DNA of 34,920 nucleotides. It comes from Candidatus Gottesmanbacteria bacterium RIFCSPLOWO2_01_FULL_42_22 (GTDB lineage Bacteria > Patescibacteriota > Microgenomatia > 2-02-FULL-39-11). Below, piece after piece: positions 14,426 to 22,233 of the stretch. Within the stretch, counting starts at the first letter, position 1, and every line of letters begins with the position of its first letter. The stretch lies in contig MFJU01000039.1 of the NCBI GenBank assembly GCA_001779315.1, forward strand, positions 1 through 34,920, in the 5' to 3' direction. Made by a program: the position numbers and the translations under genes. The notes beneath the pieces are model-generated. The model was not told the DNA's origin. It worked only from the letters and a program-made list of their open reading frames with translations, and ran no database searches.

Positions 14426-16323
14426 AGAGTAAAATTAGCGGCCGGATAACCTCCGTTTTCCCTGACGACATCAATACCGATGACATCGTACCGGCCTGGA
14501 CCCTGCAGGAATCAACGGAGAGGAAATATTTTGCCAACTATGCTTTTGCCAATTACGACTCCGGTTTTATAAAAAGATGTGCCGGCGAAAAATCAAACAT
14601 CATTGTCGCCGGAGAATATTTCGGCTGCGGCTCAAGCCGGGAACAGGCTGTCTATGCTTTGCAGGAAAACAGGGTGACGGCCGTCATCGCCAAATCATTT
14701 CCCGATATTTTTTACCGTAATTGCCTCAACAACGGTTTGTCTTTAATCACTGTTCCTGATATAGCCGGTTTTAAATTGAAGGATTCAATTGAAATTGATC
14801 TAGAAAAGAAACAAATCAGCGTCAATAAAAATAAAAAAATCAGTTTTAAGATGCCGGAGGCTGATGCCAAATTATTTGCCCTGGGAGGGAAACTGGCGGC
14901 CGTCCAAAAGCATCTGGCGGAAATCCTCCAACAGGGAAAATATACAAAAATAAATTATTGGCAGGCAAAAAAGACAAATCATATTCCGCAGACAATAGTT
15001 GAAAAAATTATTTCCGACCATTTGGGTAAAACGGTTTCTGCCGGAGACAAAATTGACAAACTGCCCATTGACCTTCTTTTTTTCAACGAGGTGATTGCCC
15101 CTCCGGCAATTGCGCAATTCCAGAAAGACTTTAGTAGAGTTTTCCAAAAAATGAACAGCGGAGAAAAAGTCTTCGATCCCAAAAGGATATTTTTTATCCC
15201 CGACCATACCGTTCCCTCATCATCTGTAGCTGTATCCGAAGGCATTGATTTCATGGAAAAATTTGCCGTCGAAGCGGGAATCAAATGCTATAAAGAGGGC
15301 GACGGAATCGAGCATGTTGTCCTTATTGAAGACGGATATATCGTCCCCGGTTCAATCATTTTGGGCACTGACTCCCATACAGACACCAACGGCGCCTTAA
15401 ATGCCCTGGCTTTGGGAGTAGGCACTTCCGACGCATCTTTTGCCCTGGCCACCGGTCACCTCTATGATTTTAGAGTGCCAGAAACTATCCGGATAAATCT
15501 GACCGGAAAATTCTCAAAAGGCGTTAGTGCCAAAGATCTGATCTTAACTTTAATCGGTAAAATGGGGGTTGACGGGGCAGTCAGAAGGATAGTCGAATTC
15601 GGAGGGCCGGCTTTGATGAATATGTCCATGGACGAAAGGACGACGGTTGCCAATATGGCTGTCGAGATGGGCGCCAGGACGGCCATTTTTGACCATGACC
15701 GAATTTTGGAAAAATATCTTGCCGGCCGGGCTAAATTTCCCTATAAAACATACTCAGCTGATAAAGACTTTCATTACGAAAAAGTCATCACGGTTGAATT
15801 GGCCACATTGGAACCGACGATCGCCTTTCCCCACAAACCGGCCAATACCACTTCAATCGGGAAAATCAAAGAGTATATGAAAAAATCGCAAGAATCGACA
15901 AGCGCCGACTTTGCCCGGGTGAATAATCTAAAAATTACGGATGCTTTTTTGGGTGCCTGCACCAACGGCCGTTTTGACGATTTTCTGGAAGCGGCTAAAA
16001 TCATCAAAGGCAGGAAAGTGCATCCGAAAGTGAATTTCGTTGTAATTCCGGCTTCCAGAAAAGTCTATAATAAGCTTTTGGAAAAAGGTCTTCTCAAACT
16101 GTTTGCAGATGCCGGTGCCAATATAGAATCTTCCAATTGCGGTCCATGTTTCGGCAAGCACATGGGAGTGGTCGGCCGCGGCGCGCAAATGATTTCTTCC
16201 TCAAACCGCAATTATATCGGCCGCATGGGAAGTAAGGAGGCAAAAATATTTTTGGCCTCCCCCGCTTCCGTCACCGCCGCTGCCGTCAGCGGTGAAATTA
16301 CCGACCCGAGGAAATTTTTATGA
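14422..16323 (+). CDS. leuCD: Fused 3-isopropylmalate dehydratase, small (LeuD) plus large (LeuC) subunit
   Basis: Interconverts 2- and 3-isopropylmalate through 2-isopropylmaleate. One 633-aa chain from ATG 14422; the longer frame from 14347 is rejected because it overlaps leuA. Residues about 1-170 are the swivel LeuD domain ([37 protein letters not shown]). Residues about 190-633 are LeuC ([27 protein letters not shown]). The three [4Fe-4S] cysteines are present: Cys513 in GACTNG, and Cys573 and Cys576 in NCGPCFG. Usually LeuC and LeuD are separate proteins; the swivel-first order recalls aconitase B. The start overlaps leuA (ATGA) and the end overlaps leuB (ATGA). Confidence 0.9.
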   Translation: MKSKISGRITSVFPDDINTDDIVPAWTLQESTERKYFANYAFANYDSGFIKRCAGEKSNIIVAGEYFGCGSSREQAVYALQENRVTAVIAKSFPDIFYRNCLNNGLSLITVPDIAGFKLKDSIEIDLEKKQISVNKNKKISFKMPEADAKLFALGGKLAAVQKHLAEILQQGKYTKINYWQAKKTNHIPQTIVEKIISDHLGKTVSAGDKIDKLPIDLLFFNEVIAPPAIAQFQKDFSRVFQKMNSGEKVFDPKRIFFIPDHTVPSSSVAVSEGIDFMEKFAVEAGIKCYKEGDGIEHVVLIEDGYIVPGSIILGTDSHTDTNGALNALALGVGTSDASFALATGHLYDFRVPETIRINLTGKFSKGVSAKDLILTLIGKMGVDGAVRRIVEFGGPALMNMSMDERTTVANMAVEMGARTAIFDHDRILEKYLAGRAKFPYKTYSADKDFHYEKVITVELATLEPTIAFPHKPANTTSIGKIKEYMKKSQESTSADFARVNNLKITDAFLGACTNGRFDDFLEAAKIIKGRKVHPKVNFVVIPASRKVYNKLLEKGLLKLFADAGANIESSNCGPCFGKHMGVVGRGAQMISSSNRNYIGRMGSKEAKIFLASPASVTAAAVSGEITDPRKFL

Positions 16324-17390
16324 AAAAAACCATTGCCGTGTTGCCTGGCGACGGGATCGGACCGGAGGTCGTCAGACAGGCGGTCAAAGTTTTAAAATCT
16401 GTAGCTTATAAATTCGGGCATGAATTTATTTTCAGGGAAGGGTTAATCGGGGCCGGAGCAATTCAGAAAACGGGCCGTCCCCTGCCGGAAGAAACACTGA
16501 AACTCAGCCGGCAAGCCGATGCTATACTTTTGGGAGCAATTGGCGACCCGAAATATGACAAAGATCCGCAGGCAAAAATCCGACCCGAGCAGGGTCTTCT
16601 GAAACTGCGCAAATCTCTCAATCTCTTTGCCAATTTGCGTCCGGTCAAAATTTATCCGCAACTTTTAAATATCTCGCCTCTTAAAAATGAGAGGATAAAA
16701 AAGGTGGATATTATGGTGGTCAGGGAACTGACCGGAGGCATTTATTTCGGACAGCACAGGCGCTACGACGGAGGGTATTCGGCTTCGGACTTGAGTGTTT
16801 ACACTAAAAATGAAATAACAAGAGTGGCTAAAATCGCCTTTAACCACGCCTCTAGAAGAAAAAAAATCCTGCATTCGATAGACAAAGCCAATGTGCTGGC
16901 GACTTCCTGTCTCTGGCGCGAGACTGTTTCTGATTTGTCTGAAGATTATCCGGAAGTGGAAGTTGTCCATATGTTTGTTGATACTGCCTCCATGCAGCTT
17001 GTCAAAAATCCGCGGCAATTTGACGTCATCCTGACGGAAAACATGTTCGGCGACATTCTGACAGATGAGGCCTCGGTCATTGCCGGCTCGATCGGACTTC
17101 TGCCTTCGGCCTCAATCGGGGATAAACACGCTCTCTACGAACCGATACATGGAGCTTTCAATAAAGCCGCCGGCAAGAATATTGCCAACCCGATCGGCAC
17201 CATTCTTTCGGCTGCCATGATGCTGAAAATGTCATTTCAACTGGATATGGAAGCAAGGGCAATTGAAAGGGCAATTGAAAAAGTTATCGATTGCGGATTC
17301 TGCACAAAAGAAATTGCCGGTGAAAATACTGAGGCGGAGAAAATATTGGGGACAAAAGAGATCGGCAATCTCCTCGCTAAACTGATTTGA
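16320..17390 (+). CDS. leuB: 3-isopropylmalate dehydrogenase
   Basis: Oxidises and decarboxylates 3-isopropylmalate to 2-oxoisocaproate, using NAD. 356 aa, normal length. Motifs: VLPGDGIGPEVV (N-terminal), LGAIGDPKYD, RPEQGLLKLRKSLNLFANLRP (substrate Arg residues), VVRELTGGIYFG, DKANVLATSCLWRE, VDTASMQLV (catalytic Asp), and the NAD site LYEPIHGAFNKAAGKNIANP. The start overlaps leuCD by ATGA, with a GAGGAAA ribosome site. Its 3' end overlaps the convergent PIN gene by 14 bases. Last gene of the leucine operon. Confidence 0.95.
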   Translation: MKKTIAVLPGDGIGPEVVRQAVKVLKSVAYKFGHEFIFREGLIGAGAIQKTGRPLPEETLKLSRQADAILLGAIGDPKYDKDPQAKIRPEQGLLKLRKSLNLFANLRPVKIYPQLLNISPLKNERIKKVDIMVVRELTGGIYFGQHRRYDGGYSASDLSVYTKNEITRVAKIAFNHASRRKKILHSIDKANVLATSCLWRETVSDLSEDYPEVEVVHMFVDTASMQLVKNPRQFDVILTENMFGDILTDEASVIAGSIGLLPSASIGDKHALYEPIHGAFNKAAGKNIANPIGTILSAAMMLKMSFQLDMEARAIERAIEKVIDCGFCTKEIAGENTEAEKILGTKEIGNLLAKLI

Positions 17391-17766
17391 AGTATTTTTT
17401 CAATTTTTCATCAAATGAGGCAAAATCTTTTACGGGCAACTCTTTGGCCAAAACTAAATTGTAACAATCCTCCAAACTTAAAGTTGTTTTTTTATAAATT
17501 TTCAAACTGTTAACCAATCTTTCTTTTTCATGAAAGACAATAAAAGTAAGATTAAGAATCTTATTCAGTGTTTTATTCAATTCATCTTTATTTTTTTCAT
17601 AATATGATTTCAATACCCAATATATTTCAAAAAAAACAATCAATGAGGTAAATAATTCCGTCTTGCCTTTGGCTCCCGAAAGAAACAAATTTTTGGCAAT
17701 AGAATACTGTTCGGAATTATCTTTTAGAAGAAATCTGAGGAAATAATTCGTATCGACAAATATCAT
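17377..17766 (-). CDS. PIN-domain toxin (VapC-like)
   Basis: 129 aa. PIN pattern: MIFVDTNYFLRFLL (Asp5), LIVFFEIYWVLKSYY (Glu), LSLEDCYNLVLAKE (Asp) and FASFDEKLKKYF (Asp), all expected metal ligands of an RNase. It follows an AbrB-type antitoxin with an ATGA overlap, forming a VapBC-like pair. Its last 14 bases overlap the end of the convergent leuB, so transcription from either side could interfere with the other. Confidence 0.83.
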   Translation of the reverse strand: MIFVDTNYFLRFLLKDNSEQYSIAKNLFLSGAKGKTELFTSLIVFFEIYWVLKSYYEKNKDELNKTLNKILNLTFIVFHEKERLVNSLKIYKKTTLSLEDCYNLVLAKELPVKDFASFDEKLKKYFKSV

Positions 17767-18011
17767 TTACTTTCACTGAAATATTCCCGTTTGGATTTTT
17801 CAATAATTTCTTCCATACTCCTGCCTTTCCATTTTTTAGGCATTTTTAAAGATCCGGCCAATTCTTCAACCAGATCTTCGGCCGGTGTAATAACTACTTT
17901 GCCTCCTTCTTCCGAAACAATCACTTTTTGTCCGACTTTCAATCCGATCTTCCTGACGATATCAACAGGAAGAGTCAACTGGTTTTTACTGGTAATCGTG
18001 GCAATTTGCAT
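17763..18011 (-). CDS. AbrB-type antitoxin (VapB-like)
   Basis: 82 aa from ATG 18011 (MQIATITSKNQLTLPVDI). A TTG at 18023 would give 86 aa but lies upstream of the predicted transcription start. The AbrB fold is seen in TITSKNQLTLPVDIVRKIGLKVGQKVIV, and the C-terminal MPKKWKGRSMEEIIEKSKREY is a toxin-binding tail. The gene overlaps the PIN gene by 4 nt. The promoter (TTGACA 18046-18051, TATAAT 18025-18030, 15-bp spacer) and three ACAAGG repeats lie directly upstream. Probably autoregulated. Confidence 0.82.
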   Translation of the reverse strand: MQIATITSKNQLTLPVDIVRKIGLKVGQKVIVSEEGGKVVITPAEDLVEELAGSLKMPKKWKGRSMEEIIEKSKREYFSESK

Positions 18012-18014
18012 AAT

Positions 18015-18058
18015 ACAAGGCAATATTATAATAACAAGGAATTAATGTCAATACAAGG
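18015..18058 (-). promoter_or_regulatory. Promoter and triple-repeat operator of the AbrB/PIN pair
   Basis: Three ACAAGG hexamers (plus-strand starts 18015, 18034 and 18053) are spaced exactly 19 nt apart, so they face nearly the same side of the helix. They bracket the minus-strand TATAAT (18025-18030) and TTGACA (18046-18051). The arrangement fits cooperative binding of the AbrB-type antitoxin to repress its own promoter. The binding itself is inference. Confidence 0.6.
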
Positions 18059-18077
18059 AAGTTTAATATTGACTTTG

Positions 18078-18995
18078 TTATAAAAATATACTTACCATCA
18101 GAGGAATATAGATTAAAGCAAAGATTGTTGACAAAAGAACAGCAATCGCTGCTTTTTGGGGCTGTACTTTAAGAATTGTGGCAAAGGAGACAGTGTTGGC
18201 TGCTAAAGGAGACAGCGACAACAAAAACATAATCTGGTAGGTATCCCTGTTTAAGAGCCGGAACAGATTGATATCCGCTAAAATCACCAGCAACATCAAT
18301 AAAGGCCAGAGGAAAAATTTGGCCAAAAAGGCCAATGAGACAAATTTAAAATCGATGCGGAAATCAGTAATTTCTGAAAGTGCCAGCCCGACAATCATCA
18401 TCCCTAAGACAGTATAAGCACCACGGAATAATAGGACCGTATCAAAATAAATCCGGCTTAAGGGAATTTTCGCCATATTTAATATCAGTCCGAGAAAAAA
18501 CGCGTAAAGAAGCGGCAATTTAAAAAGTTTATTTAGACTTTCCGTAACCGTATGGTGCCCGCGGGCGGTTATAAAAAAGCCCAAAGTAGATTCATAAAAT
18601 ATACCGCCTAGGATCAAGAGAGCGACGATACCGATGGCTTTTTCCCCAAATACCGCCACAGTCACAGGTAAGCCGAAATAACCGATATTTCCCGTGCCGG
18701 CAGTAAAGGCCAAAATATGGCGGGTGTTGTCCGGCCATATTTTTTTGGTCAATTTATAAAAACTTAAACACAATAATGTGGCTATGGAAAAATAAAATAC
18801 GGGCAGCATAAAAATACCTAAATTTAATTCCGTGGTTAATACGCCATGAAAAATAATGACCGGAGTTACGGTGTAGATCAGGACTGAGGCTAAAGTTTCC
18901 TTTTGCGCTTTGAGATACTTACCGCATAGAAAACCCAAAAAAATTATGAAGTAAAGCGGTATTAATTTAATAACCAATGAGAAAAAAATTTCCAC
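18078..18995 (-). CDS. AEC family (auxin efflux carrier-like) permease
   Basis: 305 aa with about ten membrane segments in two five-helix repeats. The family features are an N-terminal helix FIIFLGFLCGKYL, GTGNIGYFGLPVTVAVFGEKA in the first half, and SPLAANTVSFATILK in the second. The latter matches the bacterial AEC motif with conserved Asn and polar crossing loops. AEC members export small carboxylates or amphipathic compounds. It starts with GTG 11 nt after the ilvE stop, so it is the last gene of the ilv operon and may export a branched-chain amino or 2-oxo acid; that substrate is inference only. Confidence 0.85.
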   Translation of the reverse strand: MEIFFSLVIKLIPLYFIIFLGFLCGKYLKAQKETLASVLIYTVTPVIIFHGVLTTELNLGIFMLPVFYFSIATLLCLSFYKLTKKIWPDNTRHILAFTAGTGNIGYFGLPVTVAVFGEKAIGIVALLILGGIFYESTLGFFITARGHHTVTESLNKLFKLPLLYAFFLGLILNMAKIPLSRIYFDTVLLFRGAYTVLGMMIVGLALSEITDFRIDFKFVSLAFLAKFFLWPLLMLLVILADINLFRLLNRDTYQIMFLLSLSPLAANTVSFATILKVQPQKAAIAVLLSTIFALIYIPLMVSIFL

Positions 18996-19006
18996 CTTTT
19001 TTCAAT

Positions 19007-19927
19007 TTAAACTTTGGATAGCCAGGAGGAATATTTGCGTTCGTTGCCGCGTACAATCGAGAAAAAGAGTTTCTGCAGTTTTCCGGTTACCGGTCCCATT
19101 TTTCCTGTGCCGATTGTTCTTGAGTCAATTGAAGCTATCCAGGCCAGTTGTGCACCCGTACCTGACAGGAAGGCTTCATCAGCAATATAACTTTCAGTAC
19201 GGTCTATCATTCTCTCGCTTATTGGAATGCTCAAATCCTGTGCCAACTGGATAATGGATCTTCGGGTAATTCCTTCTAAAATATCAGCAGACCTGGGAGA
19301 TGTAATCAGCACCCCGTCCCTGACCATGAAAAAATTAGCCGCGGAGCCTTCGGCAATATGACCGTCTTGCGTCATCATCAATGCATCGTCAAAACCCAAG
19401 TTTACGGCATCGGCCTTGGCTAATGATGAATTGATATAACCGCCGGTTATTTTTGCCCGGGACGGAATCATATTATCATTGATCCTGGTCCAGCTGGAAA
19501 TCATTAATTTTAAGCCTTTATGGATAGGCAGATATTCACCTAAAGGAATCATGTAAATGGCAAAATCAAAGGTGAGGCGGGACAAGTCCGGAGACAATTC
19601 AAAGTTTGCGGCATAGGCAATCGGCCTGATGTAAAAATCCGTTTTGGCATTATTTTTCTTGGCCAGTTCCAGCGTGACTTCAACCAATTTAGCGTGATTA
19701 TAGGGAATTTTGGTATTGAGGATTTTTAAACTGTTGAGGAAGCGGCTGTAATGATCCGCTAAGCGGAAAATATGTGAGCTTTTTTTACCGCTTGTCTGAT
19801 AACCGCGGATGCCTGCGAAAACCGCATTGCCATACTGCAGGGCATTGGTCATGATGGAAACTTTGGCCAATTCCGCCGGAATTATTTTGCCCTGAAAATA
19901 CGCGAACGGCAAAAAGGAATCGCTCAT
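19007..19927 (-). CDS. ilvE: Branched-chain amino acid aminotransferase
   Basis: PLP enzyme making valine, leucine and isoleucine from the 2-oxo acids. 306 aa, typical. Fold-type IV features: YGNAVFAGIRGYQT, HIFRLADHYSRFLNSLKIL, the PLP lysine in RAKITGGYINSSLAKADA, DGHIAEGSAANFFMV, ITRRSIIQLAQDL and the late SGTGAQLAWIASID. The start ATG lies 18 nt after the ridA stop. The tight operon context with ilvDBNC fixes the role. D-amino acid aminotransferase is a less likely alternative given length and motifs. Confidence 0.93.
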   Translation of the reverse strand: MSDSFLPFAYFQGKIIPAELAKVSIMTNALQYGNAVFAGIRGYQTSGKKSSHIFRLADHYSRFLNSLKILNTKIPYNHAKLVEVTLELAKKNNAKTDFYIRPIAYAANFELSPDLSRLTFDFAIYMIPLGEYLPIHKGLKLMISSWTRINDNMIPSRAKITGGYINSSLAKADAVNLGFDDALMMTQDGHIAEGSAANFFMVRDGVLITSPRSADILEGITRRSIIQLAQDLSIPISERMIDRTESYIADEAFLSGTGAQLAWIASIDSRTIGTGKMGPVTGKLQKLFFSIVRGNERKYSSWLSKV

Positions 19928-19945
19928 ATTATTATTTCAAAGCAT

Positions 19946-20374
19946 CTAACAACACCCGCCGCAGCAGCCCTCATCATCGGCGTGCCCGTGGGAAGAACTT
20001 TTATAGGCAATGCATTCAATCTCGATAATGGCATCTTTGGGCAGCCTGGTCACCTGGACGGTGGCTCTGGCAGGATAAGGCTCTGAAAAAAATTTACCGT
20101 AGATGCCGTTTACTACCGGAAAATCTTCCATGTTTGTCAGATAAACAGTAACTTTGAGCACATTTTTTTCTGCGGTACCGGCTGCTTTGAGAACTTCGTT
20201 TAAGTTTTTTAAAACCTGGCGGGTTTGTACATTGATGCCGCCTTTGACCATCTCGCCCGTCTTAGGATCATTGCCGATCTGGCCGGAAACAAATACTAAA
20301 TCTGAGATTTTAACCGCCTGGGAATAGGGCCCGATGGCTTTGGGACTTTTATCCGTAACAACTGCTTTTTTCAC
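19946..20374 (-). CDS. ridA: RidA family 2-iminobutanoate/2-iminopropanoate deaminase with Cys-rich tail
   Basis: Hydrolyses reactive enamine/imine intermediates made by PLP dehydratases such as threonine deaminase and so protects PLP enzymes including IlvE. 142 aa; RidA is about 125. Core: AIGPYSQAVKISDLVFVSGQIG (N-terminal), KVTVYLTNMEDFPVVN, YPARATVQV (the conserved active-site Arg) and IIEIECIAYK. An unusual C-terminal tail SSSHGHADDEGCCGGCC follows, which looks able to bind metal. The start is GTG overlapping the upstream TGA. It is placed between the threonine synthase fusion and ilvE, where its activity is needed. Confidence 0.92.
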   Translation of the reverse strand: MKKAVVTDKSPKAIGPYSQAVKISDLVFVSGQIGNDPKTGEMVKGGINVQTRQVLKNLNEVLKAAGTAEKNVLKVTVYLTNMEDFPVVNGIYGKFFSEPYPARATVQVTRLPKDAIIEIECIAYKSSSHGHADDEGCCGGCC

Positions 20375-22233
20375 GTTTTTTCCTTTCCGTTCCTAAATCT
20401 TTGATAAACAAGTTCATTATACCCTTTTTCATAGGCTTCGATAGAGGCGACAATGATATCCGGCGAAGTCCCTTTTTCCACAACCTGGGTGCCGTGCTCG
20501 TCCTGCAAAACCATAGTGGCCTCAACTGTTGCATCCGAACCGGTGGTCGGAATCTCAACGGCAAAATCGGTCAGTTTGAATTTGACCGGATCTTTTTTCT
20601 GAATGGCGGCGGTGATGGCGCGGATGGCAGCATCAACCGGGCCGACTCCGTCGCTCTTTTCCGTCGTTTTACGCCCTTTTATATCAACCGTCACAGTGGC
20701 CAGCGGTTTCTTTTTCTTGAAAGTTTCGACGTGAAAATCAAGCACTTCCAATGTTTTTTTCCGTCTTTCATCGGCTATGACCGTCTCAATAATTGACTGC
20801 AAATCCGCCTTGACGATCTGTTTGCCTTTGATATTGATGAATTTGGCGATAACGTTGCGGATGATTTTGAGTGTTTCTTCATCCAGATTCAGGCTGAATT
20901 CCTTTTTGATTTTTTGCTTAACTTCCGACAGAGCCGGGACTTTGGTAAAAATCAGCTTTTCCTTTTCACCGACACTGCCTGCTCGCAAACTCAAAAAATC
21001 GCTGTCCATCACTCTTTCGACTTCGGATAAAACCGGCTCTATGATCGGCGGTTCGGCAATGACTTTCAAAGTGGTGGCCGGATCTTTGAGCCCGGCCCCG
21101 GTGGCCACACAGACAACCGTGTCGTTTTCTTTGATCAGACCTTTTTTAATTAATTTTTTTAAAGCTGCTATAACTGTCGCCGATGAAGGCTCGACATAAA
21201 GAGCCTCGAGTCTGGCCAATTCCTGCTGGGCTTTTAAGGTTTCATCATCAGAAACGGCAACGGCCTGCCCTTTTGACTCTTGTAAAGCGGCAAAGACTTT
21301 GGGTGCGTCAATCGGATTGCCGACAGCAATTGCCGAACAGACGGTTTGTGGTTTATTTACCGGTTCGAGTTTACTCTTTTTCTCAAAAGAGGTGACAATC
21401 GGGTTCGCTCCGTCTGCCTGGACAGCGACCATATGCGGCAGTTTGGGGATAAGTCCGAGGCGGTAATATTCCTTGAAGCCTTTCCAGATATAGGACAGAT
21501 TAGTGCCCATACCGACCGGGACCAGGACCCAATCAGGCGGGGAAAACCACAATTGCTCACAGACCTCGTATGATAACGACTTCTGTCCTTCACCCCGGAA
21601 AGCGTAATCACCGGCCAGATAGAAGCGGTAATGGGCGGCTACCTTCATCGTCAGATTATAAGCATCGGAATAAGTGCCCCTGACCTGGATAACATTAGCT
21701 CCATAAGAAATGGCCTGGGCTAGCTTTCCCCGCGGCGTATTTTCCGGCACAAAGACAAAACAGGTGAGTCCTGCCTGGGCGCTGTAGGCAGCCACTGAAG
21801 CCGCCATGTTGCCGGTTGAAGCCACACAAACTTTGGCAAAGCCCAACTCCTTGGCTTTGTTGATCTCGACAAAGCTCCCTCTGTCTTTGAAGGCGCCGGT
21901 CGGGTTTAAACCCTCGTTTTTGATGTAGAGTTTTTTAAGAGACAGTTTTTTGCCTAAGGATTCCGCCTTGTGGAGCTGTGTCGCTCCCTCATCCAAAGTC
22001 ACTAAATGTTTTTTTTCTTTTAAAGGATAAAAATCCAGATATTTGATGACTTTGGGCGGGGCGTTTCGAAGCAGATAGGTATTCAAATCAGCCAGCTGGT
22101 CATAATCGTAAACGATATCCAAGGGCCCGCCGCAGCTGCAAACGGTCGTATTTTCCTTTTCATCCCAAACTTTTCCGCACAGAAAACAGCTGATATGGTA
22201 AAAATGTCCGTTGGTTGTCATTTTTTCTGCCAT
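20371..22233 (-). CDS. thrC: Threonine synthase fused to a LeuA-type regulatory domain
   Basis: Makes threonine from O-phosphohomoserine (PLP, fold type II). Residues 1-395 are the catalytic part: a zinc-ribbon-like start with Cys16, 19, 32 and 34, EGLNPTGAFKDRG with PLP Lys116, STGNMAASVAAY, and RGEGQKSLSYEVCEQLWF. The sequence NPTGAFKDRG favours synthase over deaminase. Residues about 395-440 are a linker containing a repeat-like stretch. Residues 441-620 match the C-terminal part of LeuA: a helical hinge, then DGVGPVDAAIRAI, TTGSDATVEATM and DIIVASIEAY, as in the leuA of this window. The second ATG (22221) forms ATGA with the ilvC stop and may be the true start. The domain could sense isoleucine or leucine (inference). 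Confidence 0.88.
   Translation of the reverse strand: MAEKMTTNGHFYHISCFLCGKVWDEKENTTVCSCGGPLDIVYDYDQLADLNTYLLRNAPPKVIKYLDFYPLKEKKHLVTLDEGATQLHKAESLGKKLSLKKLYIKNEGLNPTGAFKDRGSFVEINKAKELGFAKVCVASTGNMAASVAAYSAQAGLTCFVFVPENTPRGKLAQAISYGANVIQVRGTYSDAYNLTMKVAAHYRFYLAGDYAFRGEGQKSLSYEVCEQLWFSPPDWVLVPVGMGTNLSYIWKGFKEYYRLGLIPKLPHMVAVQADGANPIVTSFEKKSKLEPVNKPQTVCSAIAVGNPIDAPKVFAALQESKGQAVAVSDDETLKAQQELARLEALYVEPSSATVIAALKKLIKKGLIKENDTVVCVATGAGLKDPATTLKVIAEPPIIEPVLSEVERVMDSDFLSLRAGSVGEKEKLIFTKVPALSEVKQKIKKEFSLNLDEETLKIIRNVIAKFINIKGKQIVKADLQSIIETVIADERRKKTLEVLDFHVETFKKKKPLATVTVDIKGRKTTEKSDGVGPVDAAIRAITAAIQKKDPVKFKLTDFAVEIPTTGSDATVEATMVLQDEHGTQVVEKGTSPDIIVASIEAYEKGYNELVYQRFRNGKEKT
20974..21036 (-). repeat. 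Repeat-like insertion encoded inside the threonine synthase fusion linker
   Basis: Encodes PVLSEVERVMDSDFLSLRAGS (residues about 400-420). The LSEVER and LRAGS peptides are the kind produced when short palindromic repeats of the type found between genes in many draft genomes are read in frame. From general experience this looks like such a repeat. A second copy in this window was not found to prove it, although the ilvN-ilvC gap holds a similar palindrome. Confidence 0.4.

Noticed and set aside
20371-22233. Threonine deaminase (ilvA) rather than threonine synthase
   Set aside because: The PLP motif NPTGAFKDRG and the N-terminal zinc-ribbon-like Cys residues fit the synthase; a deaminase would have a shorter N-terminus and an ACT-type tail.
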